DNA of 64,000 nucleotides, taken from the NCBI GenBank assembly GCA_963565915.1, contig OY751496.1:248001-312000 (forward strand), written 5' to 3'. The translations under genes and the position numbers were made by a program. This document shows, one piece after another, positions 20,115 through 29,083 of the stretch. Below the pieces are notes generated by a model, which was not told where the DNA came from, did not search any database, and saw only the letters and a list, made by a program, of their open reading frames with translations. Positions within the stretch are counted from its first letter, which is position 1; each line of letters begins with the position of its first letter. This DNA is from Entoloma clypeatum. Lineage: Eukaryota > Basidiomycota > Agaricomycetes > Agaricales > Entolomataceae.

Positions 20115-20538
20115 GGTGATGTTTGAGTGAGTGCGAGAACTGGTGACTGGGTATCGTGCTGAGGACGACGTGCTTCTGCGTTCTTTTAAAGCTTTCCCAG
20201 TCGCAAACCAGGCTCACGCAAGGCCTAAATAGGGAAATGCACCGAACACACACGAATCGGAAGAACTTATAGAAAAGGTCAGTCTGATACAGCACTGGAG
20301 ACATGATGGTCAGGTCCGATCGGCGGTAGGTACACTTTCTTCCAAAGCCAGTGGGGAGCCCTGTTTGCGAGGACCCCTCCCTTTCTGTCTCGACATAGGC
20401 ACGCGCCGACTCTCCACGTGAATTGTCTACGTCACTCGGAGGAGCGAATGAACCACCCTGCACAGAAATCTTTCAAGACAGCCAGCGACTCTAAGTATAT
20501 ACTCTGTAACACATCAGCGACAGGGCCACTGGAGCGGC
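19381..20538 (-). repeat. inverted duplication, copy B
   Basis: Reverse-complement partner of 11363-12386, covering the secreted-protein gene and about 400 bp of its upstream region. Copy B is longer because of the internal duplication of the signal-peptide exon (units near 20039-20117 and 19882-19962). Confidence 0.85.
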
Positions 20539-21490
20539 GAACATACTTGGCCGAGCGCTTCGATGGTCACAACTCCAAAACGCCTCGGAGCAAAATTTGT
20601 GGTAAGAAACATCCACCCCGGTCCGACGGCGGGTCCATCCTGGTACAATCCCTCGTACGCACGTAATATGAACAAGCGCGATCCACAAGTGGACTGGATA
20701 TTTTGTGAGCCAGTGCGCACTATGTGACCGGCAGTGGGCCTTTTCGTCTAGGTCGGGATGGGTCTAAAACCCCCGCCCCACGAGTAAGAACGACCCAGCA
20801 AACGTGTGCACGGCGGGACACCGGGTCGTGTTTGGGTCATAAAGACCCACAAATCTGCGCAAAGGCACAGTGGAGGAATACGACCGGCAGGTTGATCAAA
20901 CCCATAGAACAAGTTCAGTTCATAGGAACCGTTTCTCAGTGCTCAGTAAACCGGCGCTTTTCACTAGGGTCCATTAAATGGCACATTGCACAATGGGTCT
21001 TTTCCTCCTTCAGCTCTTCGGCCTCGATTTCTCCGACGTTTCTCCCGCGATCATGATATGACGCTCGAGAGTTGATGTTCAGATTTGGTGTCGAAAGGCA
21101 TCGACGCGGCTTTTCTGATACAGCTTTCACGGCGTCATTTAGTTCATACATTGACGTTCTGAACCTTCTTTGCGGTGCAACTAGTAAGCACAATGGATAT
21201 GCTAGGAATTCGCGTTTGTGGCTGCTGCTAAAAGACCCGATTTGGACCCGGGAAACGAGTAATGGGTACGTGACCTACAGGTTTCTTCGTTATGCTCAAG
21301 TTGTTATGGTTACTTATTCGGAGGACGATGACTCGCATCTCCATTATTGAAAAATTGAAGCCTCCTCAATGGAGGCTCGGTTCGGTGTTTCCAATTTACC
21401 ACGACCTACATATGTACCGTGAGGTCAATGATAGGACATACAGTGATCATGCCCAGGAGTTGTAAAACTCGAACGATGTTTGAACCCGAA
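20539..21490. other. intergenic, nothing recognised
   Basis: Short open frames on both strands without splice support or family resemblance. No repeat shared with the rest of the window noticed. Confidence 0.4.
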
Positions 21491-21499
21491 AAGAGGCAG

Positions 21500-22020
21500 A
21501 TCTGAACTCGAGTGCATGATTGATTACTTACGCAAAAGGACAGGCACTTCGTACCACGATCAAGCGGGGTGTGACCACCACGATAGCAACCACGGCCCGG
21601 GATGAACCTTGTGCGGCAGCCCTCAAATGCTTTATGACTGTTGGTGAACTATTCTCTTGAGAAAGAACAGAGCTGTCACTCACTTTACCAATTCACAAAC
21701 TCGAACACGTCCGGGCCGGACAAGTAAGGTTCTACGATCTCCTCCTGATACTTAGTAGGGCGTTAATGCTTCCAAGTCAGCGCCGCGCGCTCAGGGCTGA
21801 ATGAGATCCCCGCGCGACCGCGTGAGTGATCTATCGACATATTCCATATTTTTAACCATGGCGTCGTCGATTCGCCTATCCTTGCCGTTGGTTACATCTA
21901 GAAAAGATTTGATCTTGTCCCCAAGGGGGTGGCGGGACTGGAATCCTGCACGGAGCTTGGGGGTCGGGTCGCTTACATACTCCAATTCATAGTATCGTTT
22001 ACGGACACGACAAGGACCTC
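21500..22020 (-). CDS. unidentified gene or gene fragment
   Basis: Three minus-strand stretches read like coding sequence. Complement about 22010-21791 gives RKRYYELEYVSDPTPKLRAG, GDKIKSFLDVTNGKDRRIDD and AMVKNMEYVDRSLTRSRGD. Complement about 21765-21690 gives RPTKYQEEIVEPYLSGPDVF and EFVNW just before a GTAAAG donor. Complement about 21640-21530 gives HKAFEGCRTRFIPGRGCYRG and GHTPLDRGTKCLSFC before a GTAAGT donor. I could not find a start codon or a consistent phase across all three, so coordinates are approximate. Family not recognised. It may be partly decayed. Confidence 0.35.
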
Positions 22021-22147
22021 ACTGATATTGCATCAAATTTTCCACTATGTGGCACCCAACCTTGTGCGCGATGAGTCAAACGCATGCAATGAGACCCAAA
22101 TACACGCGATGAAAGCTGAGCACGGCGTTCGAAGACATTCCCTGACG

Positions 22148-22692
22148 CTACAGATCCTCCGCCGCCGATATGTACAATACTGCAACAAACCCAACATCAG
22201 CCGAACATATTAGGGACACCTTCAATTGACTTGACGCACCATTATTTCCTCGAATGAACGCGTCCCCATACCTGTTCGTCGCCACTCCATTAACATGCTC
22301 CTCTGTCTGCTCCAACGCGATGTTCATATATCCATCAAGACACGATAAGATACCTTTATGAATGTCAAACGTCAACGTGATTCAATCAACATCGATGGCT
22401 TCTGTTGCCCAGCCGCCACCATAAATAAAGAGAGCAGAAAAACGAAAAGAGATAAGGGTATGACACGAAACATACCTTGATAATCAACCCCAGACGTCAA
22501 TCGCACGATCACTCGTTTTCCAACGACACCTTTGAGGAACTCTGTTGGGGATCCTACGTGCCCTGCAGGAGGCGGGGGAGGCGGTAGGGATTGCGTTTCA
22601 GGGGGTGGTGGGGGTGTCGTGTCGTCATCCATGTCCGCCGGGTTCGTGTTCAACGTGAACGTCGATGTGCAAGAGAGATCGTATTTTGACAT
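22148..22692 (-). CDS. LSM6: U6 snRNA-associated Sm-like protein LSm6
   Basis: Three exons, 22692-22476, 22353-22240 and 22179-22148, join in phase to 120 residues. The Sm fold is plain: SPTEFLKGVVGKRVIVRL and SGVDYQGILSCLDGYMNIAL form Sm motif 1 with the conserved LDGYMN. ATNRYGDAFIRGNNVLYIS forms Sm motif 2 with RGNNV. LSm6 is part of the Lsm1-7 ring (cytoplasmic mRNA decay) and the Lsm2-8 ring (nuclear U6 snRNA). The protein has a proline-rich N-terminal extension (PPPPPETQSLPPPPPP) that the roughly 80-residue yeast protein lacks. The start may be 22692 (MSKYDLS) or the downstream in-frame ATG (MDDDTTP). Confidence 0.93.
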
Positions 22693-22981
22693 GTTGAGAT
22701 AACACGCCTATGGATTGAACCAAACATTTGCAACGTGCATGGTTATCTACCCCCTCCGGACACCCACTCACCTGAATATCGGTCCTCGCCAAGAATATTT
22801 TTAATGTGATCTCCGAGCTCGGACATCCTCCATTTTCACATCTCAGAACGGTTTACCACTTATAACACAAATGATCATATTGAGGATTAGCAGCGGAGAA
22901 TGGGCATCAAAGAAAGGGTGATGATAATCGTAAAGGGTATACAAGTTACAACTGATTCTCTACTAGCACAACAAATTTTTA

Positions 22982-23877
22982 CTAAACTACGACACCGACC
23001 AGGGCCAGGATATTCACAAGGCCAAGAACACGGATATCAGCTGCGACGGAAGCAGCGATGTTGAGCTTCAGGTTGGCGACGATCCCGAGGAGTCCGTTCA
23101 GGAGGCCGACGACGACAGCACTGAAAATGGTGTCACGACCTTTAAGAGTACTTCGACGCCTGATAAAGCAGGACATACCCGACTTGACCGACGACAACGG
23201 TGACTTGTCCAACTGCAACGACGCCCACGGCGAGATTCAGGATGCTAATGACGGACTACAAATGTATGAGATCAGGGGGGGGTTGATTATTTTGAACAAG
23301 TTAAAAATGATGTTAACGCACGCCCAGGAGGCCAACCACAATGTCAGCAAGCCCTTCTACGGTGAGGAGCTTGCCATTGTCGACGAGAATTTCATCCAGA
23401 GGGAGTTTTGCGATGCTGGCGAGTTGAACGACAGCTTTGTCGATGATAGCCTTCACTTCTAATAGATGCGGAATCACAACAGACGCAGCGACCTTTGCAG
23501 TATCTTTGGACCCAGCGTGGGCGTTCGTAGCAGTCGCGACGGAGGCCCCTGTCGCCGGGGAAGAAGAAAGTAAGCAAAAGAATGTACGAAACACAACAAA
23601 AACGAAGTGACGCACTCAAGTTGACGAAAACAAGGGGAAGAGCCACTTGAATATCCGCAAGAATGAGCGGGATCGTTGTCGCCGCGGCATCACCACGCTT
23701 GACGTGGGCATGGACCTTCTCCTCTACTTTCGCGATGCCCGCGACTTCGACGACTTTGGTGAGACCGACATCGACCGTTCGTACGACATTAGAGTTGGAG
23801 CCCCCGAAGGGAACAGCCGAGGTCAATGCTGCTAGAGCAGTTGCCGTTACAAGGAAGATGGATTGGAAAGAAGGCAT
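22982..23877 (-). CDS. secreted hydrophobic protein with one Kex2-type site
   Basis: Four exons, 23877-23616, 23548-23322, 23255-23179 and 23120-22982, give 234 residues. A signal peptide (MPSFQSIFLVTATALAALTS) is followed by a short polar region and KVEEKVHAHVKR, with a Lys-Arg site at residues 60-61. The rest is strongly hydrophobic and valine-rich: VIPHLLEVKAIIDKAVVQLA, then VVAVGQVTVVVGQVG and GLLNGLLGIVANLKL, ending LVGVVV. It is a paralogue of the gene at 26573-27957. Exon order, intron phases (1, 0, 2) and the VxPHLL...LLxxNG block match. KVEEKVHAHVKR looks like a single degenerate copy of that gene's 24-residue repeat. Likely secreted and possibly cleaved by Kex2; no known family recognised. 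Confidence 0.7.
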
Positions 23878-24823
23878 CGCGACGTGGAGAAGAGGAGAGA
23901 GATCTATGTAGAAGGCAGTTGGAATGCGATGGACATTCTCGACAGGATTTGGCCGTTTTTATGGTTCGGCGAGAAATGAATCAGAATAACCCTGATCTAG
24001 AAGAATTGCATCTGGAGGTAAGTGAGCCCATACATGGCGTGAAGAATTGACTGATATTCTGTCACTGGAATGTACTTACTAGTTCGAATCTAGAACAGAG
24101 ACGATTTCTATTCGGTTCGGTGTTGTGGCTCAAAGCAGCCATGATGAAGTCTTGATCTCGAGCTCGCAGAGGTACGGTTCGAACTACGCCAATGCAGCGA
24201 GTTGGACATACGCCAACTCCTGATGTTAAACCCTCCACGTGCTCGGAGTGGATCCGGGACTCTTCATAGGCTGCACAAACGCGTCATTCCGTCTGTCATT
24301 GATGTTATCTAATGGAAGGCTGATGCATACATGCCAGTGAATGACAGATGGCCGAAGACGTACGTATTTCACCTTATCGTTCGCGCCTTCCCAGATGGGT
24401 ATGTACAATGTTGGTCCCGAATGAAATGGTGGTGAGCCCTTTCTTCCAGATTGCACTGGGATGGCGGGCCAGGATGTCCGGATCCTTGTTTTCGAAGTTC
24501 GACAGTCTAACGCGAGTCAGGGCCGATACAACTGGAAAAATCGTTTGTGTCACTCGCCTGAATGCGTGATCTGGTGCACGCCCGACTGCGCGGTTTTGGA
24601 ACCCGCTCCAACTTCAACTTGAATACGTCGTGCGACCAGAGAATTTTAGCTATGTAGAGAGCTACCGCACTCCTTGCTACCACCCTAAGCACTCTCCCGA
24701 GACTTCTTGTAAGACGGTACCGTGCTTCCAAAGCCAATACTTTGCCTGTCATGATGGTGATCGGGTGATAAGCCACTTTTGGCAAGTGCTGTCACGCGAC
24801 TCTTGGCTTCCAGCGACACGATT
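23878..24823. other. intergenic
   Basis: Divergent upstream region of the secreted-protein gene and the F-box gene. A GGTTCGAAC word near 24174 is not accompanied by a foldable tRNA. Nothing else recognised. Confidence 0.4.
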
Positions 24824-26089
24824 ATGAAGATCGTTAATTGCAACGCAGACGGGCTGCCAGACAATCCAGTCAACTTCACAGACCTGCCCATCGAACTCTT
24901 GATTTTGATCTTCGGGTCCATTCGCCCCATAAATTTGCTGGAAAACGATGAATTGGCAGGGCTTCGTCTCCAGGCCATCAATGACTTCTGTCAAGATCTC
25001 AGAGTCTTTGCGGGCCTTCGCTCTGTTTGCCGCACTTTCTATCAAGTGACCACTCCCATACTCTACGAGGAGTTCCTTTTCGTTATCAGGTCAACTACGC
25101 CGTTAGAACCCATCACGATCGTCTTCGAAGTCCTGGCGAATCATGCCAAATCAATCACCATCCACGGTGCCTCCAACTGTGTTAATGGCAGCTTCGACGC
25201 GCAGGTCAAGGAAGTCATCGGGCGTGGTCTTGGGCGCTGTACCAAGCTCCAGACTCTCAGGTGTCACGGTGTCCACCCCACCTTCACAAGTCGCGCTTGG
25301 CTCCCGAGGCTTGCACCTCACCTTGGTTCCACTCTCACCTGTCTATCAATCGCATGTAATAAAAGCGGTCTCAACCTCTCACATAGCCTCGTCGCTCTTG
25401 GCCCGTCCTTGAAGTCGTTGGAGATATCCCATTGGCCTTCGTCACCCCATTATCACCTCAACTCCACATTCCACCTTCCATCCACCTTCCCAAACCTCAC
25501 AAAGCTCGTCCTACGAAACTGTGAGCCGTATCCCTACCACATCTCAAAGTTTTTCTCTCGCATCCTCGCATCCCACCGAAAACCAGCCCAAGTCCCGCTC
25601 CGCACCCTCATCATCGCTTACTCACCAGATTCACGGCGCACGCTGCCTTTCACCCTCTCCGACCTCGTTTCCCTTTTCACCACGAACCACCTCGGGACCT
25701 TCCTCACCACGCTCCGCATGGAAATCGGGCACATGCCGCGGCAGGACCCCACCACCCCCGTCCACCTCCTCCAGCTCTGCCCGAACCTCCTCGAGTTCGC
25801 GTACCACTCCCCACACGCGTCCCCCCAAGTCCTCGACTGCCTCCCACGCCGGCTCCGCGCCCTCGAGCTCGCGATACACCCAGGGACGTACGGCGAGCGT
25901 CTCTCACGGAGAGATATCCTGCTGTTCGTCAAGGATGTCCATCGTCGCACGCCCGCGCTGCATTCGTTCTGCGTGTTGGCGCCGGACACGGAGACGACGG
26001 TGATTGTTGGCCTTGCTGTGAATGTGGACCGGAAGATCTGTTTTCAAGGGGCCGCGGGCAAGGTCACTCTTCATTTTGGGAGATGTTGA
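24824..26089 (+). CDS. F-box protein with leucine-rich region
   Basis: An intronless frame of 421 residues from ATG 24824; upstream in-frame codons lack an ATG. The F-box occupies about residues 15-75 (FTDLPIELLILIFGSI then LRSVCRTFYQVTTPILYEEF), the typical basidiomycete form that binds Skp1 in an SCF ubiquitin ligase. The remainder contains loosely repeated leucine-rich segments such as GSTLTCLSIACNKSGLNL, FPNLTKLVLRNCEPYPYHI and LCPNLLEFAYHSPHAS, which probably recognise a substrate. Such genes are strongly expanded in Agaricomycetes and individual targets are mostly unknown. It lies between the two paralogous Kex2-site genes, on the other strand. Confidence 0.85.
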   Translation: MKIVNCNADGLPDNPVNFTDLPIELLILIFGSIRPINLLENDELAGLRLQAINDFCQDLRVFAGLRSVCRTFYQVTTPILYEEFLFVIRSTTPLEPITIVFEVLANHAKSITIHGASNCVNGSFDAQVKEVIGRGLGRCTKLQTLRCHGVHPTFTSRAWLPRLAPHLGSTLTCLSIACNKSGLNLSHSLVALGPSLKSLEISHWPSSPHYHLNSTFHLPSTFPNLTKLVLRNCEPYPYHISKFFSRILASHRKPAQVPLRTLIIAYSPDSRRTLPFTLSDLVSLFTTNHLGTFLTTLRMEIGHMPRQDPTTPVHLLQLCPNLLEFAYHSPHASPQVLDCLPRRLRALELAIHPGTYGERLSRRDILLFVKDVHRRTPALHSFCVLAPDTETTVIVGLAVNVDRKICFQGAAGKVTLHFGRC

Positions 26090-26572
26090 TGCTTTGTCTG
26101 GTGTATGGATGAGGAGAGCAAAGGGAAGGGGGAAGGGGAGCGGGAAGGACGAGGATTATCAGAAGACTAGATGGGAATGTATGTACATATTCATATTGTA
26201 CAGGCGGCGAAAGCAGCGTCCGGCGTCGCTGACGAAGGAGGGTGCTGGGGGGATGCGGGGCCGTGAGCGAGGAACCGGCGTGGCAAGTCTATTGCCAAAG
26301 ATTTCTGGTACACAAGTCCTCAGATAGGAATCACGCCAAGGGTTTACTCTACCTAAACATGAATCTACGGTGAATGACAACAACACACGAAAAGGGGCCC
26401 CGCCACGCTGAGGGGAACTTCGCTCAAAGAGGTCATTTGTATTGTAATCTCAGAGAACATGATGTAAAACGAGGGACTATTAACTACTACCGTACAATAT
26501 CAAATCTATCAACGCCAGGAAGTAAGCACAAGCAATCGAGATAACAAGATGAACAAGACGTACAGGTATCAA
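26090..26572. other. shared 3' region of F-box and Kex2-repeat genes
   Basis: Convergent gene ends. No coding region, RNA gene or repeat recognised. Confidence 0.5.
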
Positions 26573-27957
26573 TCAATGCACGGAGGCCCTGATCAAGGCG
26601 AAGACGTCCACGAGGTTGTAAAGGTGGACGACGGCAACAACTTCGGCGCTCAAAAGACCGCAGACGGCGGCTTGGAGATCGACAACGATGTGGAAGAGGA
26701 CGGAGAGGAGTTGAGCGATGACGACACTGTGGACCCCTCGTCAGTGATTTATTAAACGGTGAACGGATCGAGAAAGACGTACCCGACTTGAGCGACGACG
26801 TCCAGGCAAGCGGTGAGGTGCACAGCTGCAACGGCATGAACGGCGACTTGCAGAACAGCGATGATCGTCTACAGATAATGTGAGTGAGCCAACGGTGCAT
26901 GTACTAAGAGAGGAGATAGTTACAGCAAAGACGGAAACGAGGAGCTCGGCGGTTGCCTGGACGCTGAGCACAGTGCCGTTCTGGAGGAGGATGACTTTGA
27001 GATCGAGGTGGGCAATAGCGTTGATTTGTGCGACAGCAGCGACAATGATGTCCTTCAACTTGAGGAGATGGGGGGTCACGACGGCCACGTCGACGGAAGC
27101 ACCGACAGCGACGGCAGCTTCTATGAAAAACAAAGTCAATAACATGTCGGATGTACCAGAGCTGTGAATGGAAGGCACTTACTCAAATCAACGGCAACAA
27201 CGGCGACCTGAGCGTGGACGTTGGCAAGGATGGCAGGAATGGTGTTGCATTCGCAACCGTCGGTGTCGCTGCGCTTCAAGTTCGCGGAGACGTTGGACCC
27301 GACTTTCTCGTTGATGTGCGCGTTGGCTTTGACCTTGGCTCTGGCCTCAACGACATCGCCGCGCTTCAAGTTCGCGGAGACGTTGGATCCAACTTTCTCG
27401 TTGATGTGCGCGTTGGCTTTGACTTTGGCCCTTGCGTCGACTTCGCCACGCTTCAAGTTCGCCGAAACGTTGGACCCGACTTTCTCGTTGATGTGCGCGT
27501 TGGCTTTGACTTTGGCCCTGGCCTCAACGACTTCTTCGGTGCGCTTCAGGTTCGCAGAGACGTTGGACCCAACCTTCTCGTTGATGTGTGCGTTAGCTTT
27601 AACCTTAGCCCTTGCCTCGACTTCGGCGCGCTTCAAGTTGGCAGAGACGTTTGACCCGACCTTCTCGTTGATGTGTGCGTTGGCTTTAACCTTGGCCCTG
27701 GCCTCGACTGCGTCGCGCTTCAAGTTCGCCGACACGTTGGAGCCGACTTTCTCGTTGATGTGCGCGTTAGCTTTGACCTTGGCCCTGGTCTCAACTACGA
27801 GGGGGCTTCGGCGGTGGGAGGGTCTGACCATGTGAGAGGCGCCGGCCCTTGCGAAACCGGCGACGTGGGGGTGGGCGCCGATGGGAGTGGGAGCGGCGGA
27901 GGAGAATGCTGCGAGTGCGGCAGCGGTGGCGAGGAAGATGGTCTTCAGAGAGAACAT
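26573..27957 (-). CDS. secreted precursor with six Kex2-delimited repeats
   Basis: Four exons, 27957-27183, 27120-26924, 26868-26783 and 26726-26573, give 403 residues. A signal peptide (MFSLKTIFLATAAALAAFSS) is followed by a short pro-region ending Arg-Arg (49-50). Six copies of a 24-residue unit follow (residues 58-229), each beginning RAKVKAN and finishing NEKVGSNVSANLKR. Every unit ends in Lys-Arg, the site of the late-Golgi protease Kex2. The 5-7 residues after each site vary (DAVEA, AEVEA, TEEVVEA, GEVDA, GDVVEA). Each unit carries an Asn-Val-Ser sequon. The C-terminal half is a hydrophobic domain (VTPHLLKLKDIIVAAVAQI, LLSVLFHIVVDLQAAVCGLL) shared with the paralogue at 22982-23877. Kex2 cleavage would release six peptides of about 27-29 residues. 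The layout recalls fungal Kex2-processed repeat proteins such as Ustilago Rep1; the function here is unknown. Confidence 0.85.
27271..27786 (-). repeat. six tandem 24-codon repeats
   Basis: Coding tandem array inside the first exon of the Kex2-repeat precursor. The 24-residue core is identical in all six units, while its codons differ at synonymous positions. Spacers of 5-7 codons between cores vary in length and sequence. Confidence 0.95.
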
Positions 27958-29083
27958 TGTAAAGGAGTGTGGGTGTAAATGAGTGGAAGTAGAGGGAGTC
28001 CTCTGTTGGAATAGAGAGCAGGCGGAGAAGATGGGAGACTTACAACGGGAAGTTGTTGAGGAATGCGTATGTGGGTGTGTTGTTTATAAGTACATGTTCG
28101 GATATCATACGACCCTGTTCAAGTTTTTCTTTTGTACATAAGTACATGCTAGTACCTGGCAAGGGAGCCTGAGCGGAGAACCCTGAAAGTACTGAAACCA
28201 AGGCTCCGGGTGTTGCGTTTTTTTGGCCGACCACGTCCCGAGTCGATTGAAGGCATTCTTTGTACCATGAAGAACCTTTCTCCACGGCTGGTGAGATGAG
28301 GAGAGTTTTGAGATTCGGGATTCTGAGAGAAACGCCGACGGAAGCGGAATCACTGGACATGCCTCGCTCCACGGGTCGAGCTCGCCAAAATTCAATTCAG
28401 AAATTGACATGTTCTGTGATCAAATCTTGTCACGGCCCCGCCGTCACGGGCCTACCTTGCCACGTGTCGTCTGAAGACGACTGGTCAAACAGCAAACCCC
28501 ACAACCAATTGTAAGTACACGTCCGTCTCCTTTCATCGTTTGAAGAATGAGGGCATCCATTGGGCATCCGTCTCGCCATTTGCGGTTCATCCCTCAAGTT
28601 CTTCAACTTACCAAATTCTTATTCGGCAGCGCCCAGTTTGATTCAAGTCCTTTAGGCATCCATACAAGTTCCACGACTCCACGCCACCTTCGGCAAGTTG
28701 TGAGTACGGGTGTGTGCATCAGGCGGACGTGGCAAATGTTTGGATATGTACAACAAAGGCCAAGTCAGGGTCAAGTTCATTCATCTGCATAATCAAATCA
28801 TCCTAACCCAATGTGTATGCAATTAAACCATCAGCTCATAGTCGACAACCCAGTGCGCGTCTTGAAATAAGTATATTCGGTTCCAATTCGGCTCCCATGA
28901 AATAAGGACTATCCTGTTCTCGATGCTCACAAATTCATCACTTTATTAAGCGGTTTCGCGTCTTTCTCGCCTCTGGCCGTTCCTTGCTCGCCTTCGTGAG
29001 TTCCAGTCTTTGGAAGAGATCACTTATTGACTGTTATCCCTCCTCCATCAGACATCGCGGCCGTCGAATCGCCCTCTATCGCG
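27958..29083. other. intergenic, divergent promoter region
   Basis: Upstream of the Kex2-repeat gene (minus) and of the first membrane glycoprotein (plus). Short open frames without support. Sequence just before 29084, including GAGTTCCAGTCTTTG, is shared with the leader of the second membrane glycoprotein gene. Confidence 0.5.

Noticed and set aside
24100..24200. Possible tRNA gene (GGTTCGAAC B-box-like word)
   Set aside because: No matching A box and no acceptor or anticodon stem that pairs properly.
26573..27957. Dikaritin/ustiloxin-type RiPP cluster
   Set aside because: The repeat precursor layout fits, but no UstYa (DUF3328)-like or other modifying gene was found nearby; neighbours are an F-box gene and membrane glycoproteins.
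27151..27978. Plus-strand repetitive open frames opposite the Kex2-repeat array
   Set aside because: They are antisense shadows of the repeat array. The minus strand has the signal peptide, introns and Kex2 sites.
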